Source: Azoarcus sp. (GTDB lineage: Bacteria > Pseudomonadota > Gammaproteobacteria > Burkholderiales > Rhodocyclaceae). Taken from it: 56,276 nt of DNA. A program made the position numbers and the translations under genes. Positions 22,111 through 30,620 of this stretch are shown here, piece after piece; positions within the stretch are counted from its first letter, which is position 1, and the number at the start of each line of letters is the position of its first letter. The notes under the pieces were generated by a model, which saw nothing but the letters and a program-made list of their open reading frames with translations, made no database searches and was not told the DNA's origin. The DNA is taken from NCBI GenBank assembly GCA_020725025.1, contig DYFV01000031.1, forward strand, positions 1-56,276, read 5' to 3'.

Positions 22111-23076
22111 GTGCAGCATGTGACCGCCCATCCTCACGGCATTCTGGCGGTGGATTCCGGCTATGGTCGCCCCGGCCTCGCGGCGATCCATCTCATCATC
22201 CAGCAGGGGCGTGCGGCGGTGGTGGACTGCGGAACCAACGCGTCGGTGCCGCGCGTGCTGGCCGCGCTCGCCGCCGCCGGCATTGCGCCCGAACGCGTGG
22301 ACTGGGTGATCCTCACCCACATTCACCTCGATCACGCGGGCGGTGCAGGCAGCCTGATGTGCGCCTTTCCCAATGCCCGTCTCGTCGTCCATCCGCGGGG
22401 CGTGCGCCACATGGTCGACCCGACCCGCTTGTGGGATGCCACGGCCGAGGTGTACGGCGCCGAGCAGACTTATGCGCTGTACGGTCGGCTCGCTCCGGTC
22501 CCGGGCGACCGCATCGTGCCCGCGACCGACGGGCTGGAACTCGATCTGGCCGGCCGCCGCCTCGAGATCCTCGACACGCCCGGCCATGCCCGCCATCACG
22601 TATGCGTGTGGGACGAGCGGGCGCGCGCCTTCTTCACCGGCGACACCTTCGGGCTCTCCTACCGGGAGCTCGACGTGAACGGCAGGGTCTCAGTCTTTCC
22701 CACCACCACGCCGACCCAGTTCGACCCGGACGCGATGAACGCCTCCATCGCCCGCATGTGCGCCTACCGGCCAGAGGCGATGTATCTCACCCACTACAGC
22801 CGGGTGACCGAGGTCGATCGCCTGGCCGCCGACCTGCACCGCCTCGTCAGCACGCACGTGGCGGTGGCGCGCGCGGCGCGGGGCAGCGGGGTGGCGCGCC
22901 ATGTGGAGATCCTCGCCGGGCTCGAGCAGATCGTGCGCGAGGAGGCCGAGCGTCAGGGTTGGACCCTGCCGATCGCGGAGGTGCTCGAGCTTCTGCGCAT
23001 GGACCTGGAACTCAATGCGCAGGGGCTCGGAGTGTGGCTGGACACGAATCTCGCACGGGAGGCGGCCGCGGCCTGA
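22111..23076 (+). CDS. MBL-fold metallo-hydrolase
   Basis: 321 residues from a GTG start with CCGGAGGAAGAC upstream. The metallo-beta-lactamase metal motif THIHLDHAGG (HxHxDH) is near residue 70, further ligands follow in TPGHARHHV and TGDTFGLSYREL, and a late His is at LTHYSR. The C-terminal ~90 residues are helical. The family includes glyoxalase II-like and lactonase-like hydrolases; the substrate cannot be told from sequence. It is divergent from the C-S lyase gene. Confidence 0.85.
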   Translation: MQHVTAHPHGILAVDSGYGRPGLAAIHLIIQQGRAAVVDCGTNASVPRVLAALAAAGIAPERVDWVILTHIHLDHAGGAGSLMCAFPNARLVVHPRGVRHMVDPTRLWDATAEVYGAEQTYALYGRLAPVPGDRIVPATDGLELDLAGRRLEILDTPGHARHHVCVWDERARAFFTGDTFGLSYRELDVNGRVSVFPTTTPTQFDPDAMNASIARMCAYRPEAMYLTHYSRVTEVDRLAADLHRLVSTHVAVARAARGSGVARHVEILAGLEQIVREEAERQGWTLPIAEVLELLRMDLELNAQGLGVWLDTNLAREAAAA

Positions 23077-23100
23077 GCGGCCGATCGCGACGCGCAAGGC

Positions 23101-23155
23101 ATCGCCGCGCAGCCCGGATTCCGGCCTTCGGCCCGCATCCGGGCTGCGCGGCGAT
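23101..23155. repeat. REP-like element, copy 2, extended into a perfect palindrome
   Basis: Arms ATCGCCGCGCAGCCCGGAT (23101-23119) and its exact complement (23137-23155) flank a 17-base centre. It lies between two convergent genes and could act as a two-way transcription block, although there is no T-tract. Confidence 0.8.
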
Positions 23156-23163
23156 CTTGGGTG

Positions 23164-23832
23164 CTAAGGCCCGGTCTCGCCGAGGCGCGCCCGCACGACC
23201 TCGTACTTCTCGCGCGCCACTACGTCCCCCTGCAGCGCCGCCTGGAGGTACCAATGGGCGGCCTGGCGCAGATCGGCGGTGACGCCGTCGCCCGCTTCAT
23301 ACATGCTGGCGACGATGTACTGTGCGCCCGCATCGCCTCCCCGGGCCGCCGAGAGAAACCAGCGGGCGGCGGCCTCGTAGTCGCGCGGAACGCCATGCCC
23401 GACGAAATACATCGAGGCCAGGTTCACCTGTGCGTCCACATGGCCCTGCTCGGCGGCGCGCCGATACCACTCCGCTGCCGTCGTCAGGGACTTGCGCACC
23501 CCGTCGCCGTGGTCGTAGAGCAGCGCCAGGTTGAACTGCGCCTGGGGCAGGCCGGCGCCTGCGGCACGGCGCAGCCACCGCCATGCCGCGTTGGGGTCGG
23601 TCGACTCGGCCTCGTCCCGGTACAGCATCATGGCGTAGTTGAACTGGGCGAGGCGATTGCCCGCTCGGGCCGCCATCGCGAACAGCGAGGCCGCCTCCTC
23701 CCGCCGTCCGGCCTCGTAGGCGGCGACCGCGGTCTCGGTCATGAGCGTCGGCGCGGTAGGAGCCGCCGAGATCGGCGACAAGCCGGCCGCAAGAGCGCAC
23801 AATAACAGCACCCGGCGAAACGATCGCTGCAT
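23164..23832 (-). CDS. Sel1-repeat (SLR/TPR-like) exported protein
   Basis: 222 residues from ATG 23832, preceded by a strong AAAGGAGGCGAC. An N-terminal signal peptide (MQRSFRRVLLLCALAAGLSP, cleavage near residue 23) is followed by about five helical repeats with the Sel1 pattern, e.g. AQFNLALLYDHGDGV and AQVNLASMYFVGHGV. Such proteins act as scaffolds in the periplasm. The in-frame region upstream of the start overlaps tcdA on the other strand and is ignored. Confidence 0.85.
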   Translation of the reverse strand: MQRSFRRVLLLCALAAGLSPISAAPTAPTLMTETAVAAYEAGRREEAASLFAMAARAGNRLAQFNYAMMLYRDEAESTDPNAAWRWLRRAAGAGLPQAQFNLALLYDHGDGVRKSLTTAAEWYRRAAEQGHVDAQVNLASMYFVGHGVPRDYEAAARWFLSAARGGDAGAQYIVASMYEAGDGVTADLRQAAHWYLQAALQGDVVAREKYEVVRARLGETGP

Positions 23833-23931
23833 GATGTCGCCTCCTTTCGCGGATTGGAGCGGGTCTCGCCCAGGGAGTTCAGCCGGCGTCCGCTGCGGTA
23901 ACATCGCGCTCTCGTCATTGCCCGATTCGTC

Positions 23932-24750
23932 ATGTCCGACCCCGCATTCCTCGCCGTCCCGGAAGTCGATCCAGAACGCCGCTTCGGCGGGATCGCACGC
24001 CTCTACGGGCAACAGTCGCTCGCGCGGCTGGCGGCCGCCCGCGCTTGCGTCATCGGCGTAGGCGGCGTCGGGTCGTGGACAGCCGAAGCGCTCGCGCGCA
24101 GCGGAGTGGGGCACATCACCCTGATCGATCTCGATCACGTGGCCGAGTCCAACTTCAACCGCCAGATCCACGCGGTCGAGCCGACCCTCGGACAGGCCAA
24201 GGTGCTCGCCATGGCCGAGCGCATCCGCGCCATCAACCCGCTTGCCCGGGTCGATGCGGTGGAGGAGTTCGTCACGACCGAAAATGCCGTTGAGCTCCTG
24301 CGCGATTTCGACGTGGTGATCGATGCGATCGATAACGTTCGCGCCAAGGTGGCGGTCGTGCTCGCCTGCCGCGAACGCCGCATCCGTCTTGTGATGGCCG
24401 GCGGTGCGGGAGGCAAGACGGACCCGCGGCGCATCCGGGTGGACGACCTTTCGCGTACCGAACAGGACCCCCTGCTCGCCAAGGTGCGCCGGCGCCTGCG
24501 CGCCGAGCACGGCTTCCCGCGCAATCCCAAGCGCCCCTTCGGGATCGAGGCGGTATATTCCACGGAGCCGCTGCGGCTCGCCGGCGCCGCCTGCGACCTG
24601 CCCCATGGCCCGCACGGCCTCTCGTGTGCGGGCTACGGTTCCAGCATGGCCGTCACTGCGGGTGTGGGACTGTTTGCGGCCGCACGGGCGGTGGAGCGCC
24701 TGCTTGCGCCGGCGGCTGGTGAAAGTGATGGAGGAGACGAAGATGAGTGA
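23932..24750 (+). CDS. tcdA: tRNA threonylcarbamoyladenosine dehydratase
   Basis: 272 residues of the ThiF/E1-like adenylating family. The nucleotide-binding loop GVGGVGSWTAEALARSGVG is near residue 40 and the DLDHVAESNFNRQ motif follows. In E. coli TcdA (CsdL) converts t6A37 to its cyclic form in ANN-decoding tRNAs. The region GAACDLPHGPHGLSC-like motif (AACDLPHGPHGLSCAGYGSS) supports TcdA over MoeB/ThiF. The stop overlaps the next gene by 8 bp. Confidence 0.9.
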   Translation: MSDPAFLAVPEVDPERRFGGIARLYGQQSLARLAAARACVIGVGGVGSWTAEALARSGVGHITLIDLDHVAESNFNRQIHAVEPTLGQAKVLAMAERIRAINPLARVDAVEEFVTTENAVELLRDFDVVIDAIDNVRAKVAVVLACRERRIRLVMAGGAGGKTDPRRIRVDDLSRTEQDPLLAKVRRRLRAEHGFPRNPKRPFGIEAVYSTEPLRLAGAACDLPHGPHGLSCAGYGSSMAVTAGVGLFAAARAVERLLAPAAGESDGGDEDE

Positions 24751-25126
24751 GCGAAAGGCCGTCGTGCTGTTCGGACACGGCGCGCGCGACCCCGAATGGG
24801 CCCGTCCCATGGAACGCACGCGCGAGGCGTTGCGCAAGCAGGCGCCCGAACTGCGGGTGGAACTCGCCTTCCTCGAGCTGATGCGGCCGACCCTAGAGGA
24901 GGCCATCGATACACTCGCCGGGCAGGGCGTGACCCGGATCACGGTGGTGCCCATGTTCCTCGCGCACGGCGGCCACCTCAAGCGGGACGTGCCGGTATTG
25001 ATCGAGGCGGCCCGCCGCCGCCATCCCGGCTGCGGGATCGATCAGGCGCTGGCGGTGGGCGAGGCCGAGGGCGTCGTCACCGCCATGGCGGAGTACGCCT
25101 TGCGCAGTGCTCAGGCTGGGGAGTAG
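24743..25126 (+). CDS. CbiX-type sirohydrochlorin chelatase (short form)
   Basis: 127 residues, the single-domain CbiX length. FGHGARDPEWARP near the N-terminus carries the metal-binding His, and FLAHGGHLKRDVP the second His pair. Such proteins insert Co or Fe into sirohydrochlorin for cobalamin or siroheme. ATG 24743 overlaps the tcdA stop and has GGAGGAGACGAAG upstream, so the two genes are probably translated together. Confidence 0.85.
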   Translation: MSERKAVVLFGHGARDPEWARPMERTREALRKQAPELRVELAFLELMRPTLEEAIDTLAGQGVTRITVVPMFLAHGGHLKRDVPVLIEAARRRHPGCGIDQALAVGEAEGVVTAMAEYALRSAQAGE

Positions 25127-25133
25127 TACCCGA

Positions 25134-25170
25134 TTGACTTCGATGAATATAAGAATATACTTATATTCAT
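25134..25170 (+). promoter_or_regulatory. Promoter and AT-rich operator over the RND operon start codon
   Basis: A perfect 11-bp inverted repeat, ATGAATATAAG (25143-25153) and CTTATATTCAT (25160-25170), with a 6-bp spacer, spans the -10 and the first two bases of the start codon. A -35 TTGACT (25134-25139) and a -10 TATACT (25156-25161) are 16 bp apart. The expected start of transcription is at or next to the ATG (25169), and no Shine-Dalgarno is visible. The TGAA...TTCA ends resemble ArsR/SmtB-family operators; the regulator is not in the window. Confidence 0.6.
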
Positions 25171-26215
25171 GATTAAGCACACTCTTGCCCTTCTGCTCCT
25201 GCCCCTCGCGCTGACGCTCGCCGCGCCGGTGCGGGCGGATGTTCCCACCGTCCGGGTCGAGGCGCGTCCGGTGACGCAGACCCATCCGATCGAGGCCACG
25301 CTCGAGGCGGTTCGTCAGGCCACGCTGGCGGCGCAGGTTCCGGGGCGGGTGGTGGCACTCACGGCGGACGCCGGCGACCGGGTAAGTCAGGGCGCGGTGC
25401 TCGTGCGCATCGAAGCAAGCGCGGCTGCCGAGGCGGTTGCTGCCGCCGACGCAGTCCTGGCCCAGGCTCGGGCCAACCTCGCCAATGCCGAAGCGGCTTA
25501 TGAGCGCGCTCGCACACTCACCGAGCGCAAGTTCGTGAGCTCCGCGGCCCTCGACCAGGCGCGTGCCGCCTACGATGCGGCCTCGGCCCAAGTCCGCGCC
25601 GCGCGCGCGGCGCGTGGCCAGGCAGCGGCGCAACAGGCTCACGCCACCATCGTCGCGCCCTTCTCCGGCCTGATCGCGGCCCGCCACGTCGAGCCCGGCG
25701 AGATGGCCCAGCCGGGGCGCGCGCTCCTCACGGTCTACGACCCGGCCGCGATGCGTGCCGTGGTCGACGTGCCCCAGCAGCGGCTCGCCGGCCTTTCGGC
25801 AGGGCAGATGAAGGCGCACGTCGAGCTCCCCGATTCCGGCCGCTGGCTGGAAGCGGCTGCAGTGACCATCCTCCCCGCGGCCGATCCCCGGACCCACACG
25901 GTGCGATTGCGTGTCGACCTGCCTGCCGTGCAGCAAGGGCTGGTGCCCGGGATGTTCGCCCGCGTGCATTTCGCCACCGGCGAGGCCTCGCGCATCGTGG
26001 TGCCGGCCGAGGCGATCCTGCGCCGAGGCGAGCTCACCGGGGTGTACGTCGCCGACGGTGACGGCGGTTTCCGCCTGCGCCAGGTTCGAGTCGGCGAACC
26101 GGGGCCGGACGGCAATGTGGAGGTGTTGGCCGGGCTCGTCGGCGGCGAAGAGGTCGCGCTCGACCCGGTGCGCGCCGGGATAGCCGCGCGCGCCGCCCGG
26201 CCGCGCGGGCAATGA
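25169..26215 (+). CDS. RND efflux periplasmic adaptor (membrane fusion protein)
   Basis: 348 residues. A Sec signal peptide (MIKHTLALLLLPLALTLAAP, cleavage after PVRA) has no lipobox Cys. Then come the biotinyl-lipoyl half-motifs (ATLAAQVPGRVVALTADAGD and ATIVAPFSGLIAARHVEPGE) around an Ala-rich coiled hairpin, and a C-terminal beta domain. It links an RND pump to an outer-membrane channel; no TolC-like gene is nearby. It starts inside an operator palindrome without an obvious ribosome binding site and is followed 13 bp later by the pump gene. Confidence 0.9.
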   Translation: MIKHTLALLLLPLALTLAAPVRADVPTVRVEARPVTQTHPIEATLEAVRQATLAAQVPGRVVALTADAGDRVSQGAVLVRIEASAAAEAVAAADAVLAQARANLANAEAAYERARTLTERKFVSSAALDQARAAYDAASAQVRAARAARGQAAAQQAHATIVAPFSGLIAARHVEPGEMAQPGRALLTVYDPAAMRAVVDVPQQRLAGLSAGQMKAHVELPDSGRWLEAAAVTILPAADPRTHTVRLRVDLPAVQQGLVPGMFARVHFATGEASRIVVPAEAILRRGELTGVYVADGDGGFRLRQVRVGEPGPDGNVEVLAGLVGGEEVALDPVRAGIAARAARPRGQ

Positions 26216-26228
26216 GCGGAGGAACGCC

Positions 26229-29200
26229 ATGGATACCCCACTCGGCGTCTCCGGACGCATCGCAGGTGCCTTCCAGCGCAACGCGCTCACTCCGCTCATC
26301 GCCCTGATCCTCTTGCTCATGGGCGTGTTCGCCACGCTCGTCACGCCCAAGGAGGAGGAGCCGCAGATCGACGTCACCATGGCCAACGTCATGGTGCCCT
26401 TCCCGGGGGCCTCGGCGCGCGATGTGGAGGCGCTCGTCGCTCGCCCCGCCGAGCAGGTGCTCGCGCGCATGGCCGGCGTCGAACACGTCTACTCGGTGTC
26501 GCGCCCCGGCATGGCGGTGATCACCGTGCAGTTCGAGGTCGGGGTGCCCAACCAGGACGCGCTGGTCAGGCTCTACGACACGATCCAATCGCACCGCGAC
26601 TGGCTGAGCCCGCAACTCGGCGTCGGGGAGCCGATCATCAAGCCGAAGGGCATCGACGACGTGCCCATCGTGAGTCTCACCTTCTGGACGGCCGATCCCG
26701 AGCGGAGCGGCTTCGACATGCAGCAGGTGTCGCGCGCGGTGGAGCTCGAGATGAAGCGGGTGCCCGGCACCCGCGACGTGGTGACCCTCGGCGGGCCGGG
26801 CCATGTCGTGCGGGTGCTGATGGACACCCAGCGCATGAACGCCCACGGCGTCACCGCCCAGGATGTTCGCGCCGCGCTTCAGCTCTCCAACGCCTCGCAG
26901 CCGGCGGGCAGCCTTGTCACCGGCAACCGCGAGGTGCTGGTGCGCACCGGCACCTACCTCGAGTCTGCCGAGGACGTGCGCCGGCTGGTGGTCGGCGTCT
27001 CCGACGGGCGGCCGGTGTACATGCGCGACGTGGCCTCCATCGTGGACGGCCCGGACCAGGCCGAGCGCTACGTCTGGTTCGGCACCGGCCCGTCGGCCGA
27101 CCAGGCGGGCATCGCGGAGCAGGGCGTGTTCCCTGCGGTGACGCTGGCCGTATCCAAGAAACCGGGCGCCAATGCGGCGGACGTGGCGAACGAGGTCATC
27201 GCGCGCGCCGAGGCGCTGCGAGGGGCGATCATCCCGGATGGGGTCGAATTCACCGTCACCCGCAACTACGGCAAGACCGCCGACGACAAGGCGAACACCC
27301 TGATCGGCAAGCTCGTCTTTGCCACCGGCGCGGTGGTGCTGCTGGTCTTCTTCACCCTCGGGCGGCGCGAGGCGCTGATCGTCGGCGTGGCCGTCACCCT
27401 CACCCTCGCGGCCACGCTCTTCGCCTCCTGGGCCTGGGGCTTCACCCTGAACCGGGTGAGCCTCTTCGCGCTCATCTTCTCGATCGGGATCCTGGTGGAC
27501 GACGCCATCGTGGTGGTCGAGAACATCCACCGCTGGCACACGCTGGAGCCCGATACCCCGCTGTGGCGCCTGATTCCCAAGGCGGTCGACGAGGTCGGCG
27601 GTCCGACCATCCTCGCCACCTTCACGGTGATCGCCGCGCTGCTGCCGATGGCCTTCGTGACCGGATTGATGGGCCCCTACATGAGCCCCATCCCGATAAA
27701 CGCCTCGATGGGCATGTTCATCTCGCTCGCGGTGGCCTTCGTGGTCACTCCGTGGCTCGCGCAGAAGCTGCTCAAGTCGGTCGATGCCCATCACCACGAG
27801 GGCGAAGACAAGCTCACCGCGCGCCTCGATTCGGTGTTCCGGCGCATCATGACCCCGATGCTCGACCCGGTGAAGGGTGGCCGCGCACGGCTGCGTCTGT
27901 GGGTGGGCGTGTTCGCGCTCATCGCCGCCTCGGTGGCGCTGCCCGCCATGCAGTGGGTGGTGATGAAGATGCTGCCCTTCGACAACAAGAGCGAATTTCA
28001 GGTGGTGCTCGACATGCCGGTGGGCACACCGCTGGAGGAAACCGCGCGGGTACTGCGCGAGATCGGCGAGCATCTCGGCACCGTCGAGGAGGTCACCGAC
28101 TGGCAGGCCTACGCCGGCGCCGCGAGCCCCATCAACTTCAACGGCCTGGTGCGCCAGTACTACCTGAGGAGCGCCCCCGAGCAGGGCGACATCCAGGTGA
28201 ACCTGGTGGACAAGACGGCACGGGACCGCAAGAGCCACGAGATCGCGGTGTCGGTGCGCGACAAGGTGGCCGAGATTGCGCGCGCGGCCGGGGGCAACGC
28301 CAAGGTGGTCGAGGTGCCGCCCGGGCCGCCGGTGCTCTCGCCCATCGTGGCCGAGATCTACGGCCCCGACTACGCCGGCCAGGTGGAGGTCGCCCGGCGC
28401 GTGCGGGCGGGCTTCGAAGGCACCGCCGACATCGTCGGGGTGGACGACACCATCGACGAGGCGGCGCCCAAGATTCTGCTCAAGGTGGACCAGGCGAAGG
28501 CCGCGCGCATGGGCGTGGCCCAGGCGGACATCGTCGAGGTGGTGCGTCTGGGTCTGACCGGCGAGAACGTCACCCCCATCCACGGCGGGGACACCAAGTA
28601 CGAGATCCCGGTGCGCATCGAGCTGCCGCCCGAGCGCCAGTCGAGCGTCGCGAGCCTGCTCGCCATGAAGGTGCGCGCCCGCGACGGTGCCCTGGTGTCG
28701 GTGTCCGAGCTGGTGCAGGTGCAGGAGACCACGCGCGAGCAGGTCATCTACCGCAAGGACCTGTTGCCGGTGGTCTACGTGACCGGCGACATGGGCGGCG
28801 AGCTCGATTCGCCCCTCTACGGCATGTTCGGCATCCGCTCGGCGGTGAACGGCATGGCCCTCGAGGGCGCGCCGGGGCTCGCCGGCACCCTCGGGGAGTG
28901 GTTCATCCGCCAGCCGACGGACCCCTTCGTCGGCTACAGCATCAAGTGGGACGGGGAGTGGCAGGTCACCTACGAGACCTTCCGCGACATGGGCGCCGCC
29001 TATGCGGTGGGCCTCATCCTGATCTATCTCCTCGTCGTTGCGCAGTTCCGCAGCTACCTCGTGCCGCTCATCATCATGGCGCCGATCCCGCTCACCATCA
29101 TCGGCGTGATGCCGGGCCACGCGGTGCTGGGAGCGCAATTCACCGCCACCTCCATGATCGGCATGATCGCGCTCGCCGGTATCATCGTGCGCAATTCCAT

Positions 29201-29483
29201 CCTGCTGGTGGACTTCGTCAACCAGCAGGTGGCCGCCGGCATGGCCTTCGGCGAGGCGGTGATCCGCGCCGCGGCGGTGCGCGCCAAGCCCATCGGGCTG
29301 ACCGCGCTCGCCGCCATGATCGGCGCCTTCTTCATCCTCGACGACCCGATCTTCAACGGCCTCGCCATCAGCCTCATCTTCGGCGTGTTCGTATCGACCG
29401 TGCTCACCCTGGTGGTGATCCCGGTGCTGTATTTCGCCGCCATGCGCAACCGCATGGGGCAATTGCAAGGAGAAGCTTCGTGA
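26229..29483 (+). CDS. RND-family efflux transporter permease
   Basis: 1084 residues, AcrB/MdtB-like topology with twelve membrane helices and two large periplasmic loops. The proton-relay aspartates are in ILVDDAIVVVENIHR (helix 4), and AGIIVRNSILLVDFVNQQ marks the second half. It exports substrate by proton antiport with the preceding adaptor. A GAGGAACGCC site precedes the ATG. The stop overlaps the DUF2892 gene (GTGA). Substrate is unknown. Confidence 0.92.
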   Translation: MDTPLGVSGRIAGAFQRNALTPLIALILLLMGVFATLVTPKEEEPQIDVTMANVMVPFPGASARDVEALVARPAEQVLARMAGVEHVYSVSRPGMAVITVQFEVGVPNQDALVRLYDTIQSHRDWLSPQLGVGEPIIKPKGIDDVPIVSLTFWTADPERSGFDMQQVSRAVELEMKRVPGTRDVVTLGGPGHVVRVLMDTQRMNAHGVTAQDVRAALQLSNASQPAGSLVTGNREVLVRTGTYLESAEDVRRLVVGVSDGRPVYMRDVASIVDGPDQAERYVWFGTGPSADQAGIAEQGVFPAVTLAVSKKPGANAADVANEVIARAEALRGAIIPDGVEFTVTRNYGKTADDKANTLIGKLVFATGAVVLLVFFTLGRREALIVGVAVTLTLAATLFASWAWGFTLNRVSLFALIFSIGILVDDAIVVVENIHRWHTLEPDTPLWRLIPKAVDEVGGPTILATFTVIAALLPMAFVTGLMGPYMSPIPINASMGMFISLAVAFVVTPWLAQKLLKSVDAHHHEGEDKLTARLDSVFRRIMTPMLDPVKGGRARLRLWVGVFALIAASVALPAMQWVVMKMLPFDNKSEFQVVLDMPVGTPLEETARVLREIGEHLGTVEEVTDWQAYAGAASPINFNGLVRQYYLRSAPEQGDIQVNLVDKTARDRKSHEIAVSVRDKVAEIARAAGGNAKVVEVPPGPPVLSPIVAEIYGPDYAGQVEVARRVRAGFEGTADIVGVDDTIDEAAPKILLKVDQAKAARMGVAQADIVEVVRLGLTGENVTPIHGGDTKYEIPVRIELPPERQSSVASLLAMKVRARDGALVSVSELVQVQETTREQVIYRKDLLPVVYVTGDMGGELDSPLYGMFGIRSAVNGMALEGAPGLAGTLGEWFIRQPTDPFVGYSIKWDGEWQVTYETFRDMGAAYAVGLILIYLLVVAQFRSYLVPLIIMAPIPLTIIGVMPGHAVLGAQFTATSMIGMIALAGIIVRNSILLVDFVNQQVAAGMAFGEAVIRAAAVRAKPIGLTALAAMIGAFFILDDPIFNGLAISLIFGVFVSTVLTLVVIPVLYFAAMRNRMGQLQGEAS

Positions 29484-29704
29484 CCCTCACCGTCAACCAG
29501 TTCGTCCGCATCTTCGCCGGCGCCTTCGTGCTCATCTCGCTCGCCCTCGGGGTGGAAGGCTCGCCGCTCTTCGTGAATTCGAACTTCCTGTGGTTCACCG
29601 CCTTCGTGGGCGCGAACCTGTTCCAGAGCGGCTTCACCCGCTTCTGCCCGCTGGAGAACATCCTGCGCAAGTTCGGCGTGCCCGACGGCGTCGGCTGCCG
29701 CTGA
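29480..29704 (+). CDS. DUF2892 (YgaP-like) small membrane protein
   Basis: 74 residues from a GTG that overlaps the RND stop by 4 bp, with CAAGGAGAAGCTTC upstream. Two hydrophobic helices (VRIFAGAFVLISLALGV and FLWFTAFVGANLFQSGFT) and the ending RFCPLENILRKFGV match the DUF2892 family, found as the membrane part of YgaP-type rhodaneses. No rhodanese domain is attached here. Co-translation with the pump suggests a joint role. Confidence 0.85.
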   Translation: MTLTVNQFVRIFAGAFVLISLALGVEGSPLFVNSNFLWFTAFVGANLFQSGFTRFCPLENILRKFGVPDGVGCR

Positions 29705-29712
29705 GCAACCCG

Positions 29713-30162
29713 GTGCGCGCCACCTTCAGCCTGCGCACCGTCGAGGAGGCGCGCGCCGTCGCGGAGGAGGCGGCGAGCGTGTGCGCCGATCGCTGGCGCG
29801 TCACGCAGGCGCTCACCGAGCTCCTGGTGAACGCCGTCGAGCACGGCAACCTCGGGCTGGGCAACGTGGCGAAGACGGCGCTGCTGAAGCAAGGGCGCTG
29901 GGAGGCCGAAGTGGCGCGGCGTCTCGCTCAGCCGGAGTACGCTCACCGCCACGTCCGTCTCGTCCGCGAACATGGAGCCGAGCGGTGGCATTTCGAGATC
30001 GAGGACGAAGGGGAGGGCTTCGACTGGCGTCCCTTCCTGGTGTCCGATCCGGCGCGCAGCAGCGCGCCCAACGGTCGCGGCATCCTGCTTGCCCGCCAGC
30101 TCGCATTCGGCGATCTGACCTACCTGGGCGCGGGTAACCGGCTGCGGTGCTCGGCGCCCTAG
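29713..30162 (+). CDS. ATP-binding protein, GHKL fold (anti-sigma regulatory factor-like)
   Basis: 149 residues from GTG 29713; the start is uncertain (a CTG lies at 29701). The GHKL motifs are present: N-box ELLVNAVEHGNLGLG near residue 40, G1 box DEGEGFDWR and G2 box NGRGILLARQLAF. There is no HisKA domain, so it resembles the RsbW/SpoIIAB-type kinases or the detached ATPase of a response-regulator system. It starts 8 bp after the DUF2892 gene and is the last gene of the efflux operon. Confidence 0.7.
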   Translation: MRATFSLRTVEEARAVAEEAASVCADRWRVTQALTELLVNAVEHGNLGLGNVAKTALLKQGRWEAEVARRLAQPEYAHRHVRLVREHGAERWHFEIEDEGEGFDWRPFLVSDPARSSAPNGRGILLARQLAFGDLTYLGAGNRLRCSAP

Positions 30163-30298
30163 CAAGTTCGCTGCTTCCGCCGCTCCCACGGCGCAAGGGG
30201 TAGGCCGGATCGAAGCCGTGCCGTGACAATCCTCACCTCGCGTGGGCTGCGGAGAACGCTACAATCCGCCCATTTCCATTCCGCATCGGCCCCGCGTC

Positions 30299-30607
30299 AT
30301 GAACGATCGAGCCTCCTCTCCAGACCGCCGCCTCGACCGGCGCATTCCGCTCGGCTGCACGGCGACGATCCGCCCCCGGCACGGTGGCGAGATCCCCGCC
30401 GAGTGCATCGAGCTGAGCGTGGGTGGCATGACCCTGCACGCGGCTTACGTGCCCGGGGAACTGGAGGTCATCGAGGTGGTGGTGAGCGGGCCGACCGACA
30501 GCCTGGGCCGCCCCCCGCTGGTCACACGCCTGGAGGTGCGCCGCTGCCACGCCCTGGGCGGCGGGCGCTACGAGATCGGCGGCGCGATCGTACGCGTGGT
30601 GGAGTAG
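30299..30607 (+). CDS. Single-domain PilZ protein (c-di-GMP receptor)
   Basis: 102 residues from ATG 30299 (MNDRASSPDRRLDRRIPLGC). The RxxxR-type arginines lie in PDRRLDRR, and the second motif appears as CIELSVGGM, with Glu in place of the usual D/N before xSxxG. c-di-GMP binding is therefore likely but not certain. The frame extends to 30242, but the conserved domain begins at this ATG. It faces dsbB, which ends 13 bp away. Confidence 0.75.
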   Translation: MNDRASSPDRRLDRRIPLGCTATIRPRHGGEIPAECIELSVGGMTLHAAYVPGELEVIEVVVSGPTDSLGRPPLVTRLEVRRCHALGGGRYEIGGAIVRVVE

Positions 30608-30620
30608 GCCACCAGGCCGC

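Noticed and set aside
26034..29468. 1144-codon minus-strand open frame opposite the RND pump
   Set aside because: Exactly antisense to a clear RND transporter; extreme His/Arg content and no motif.
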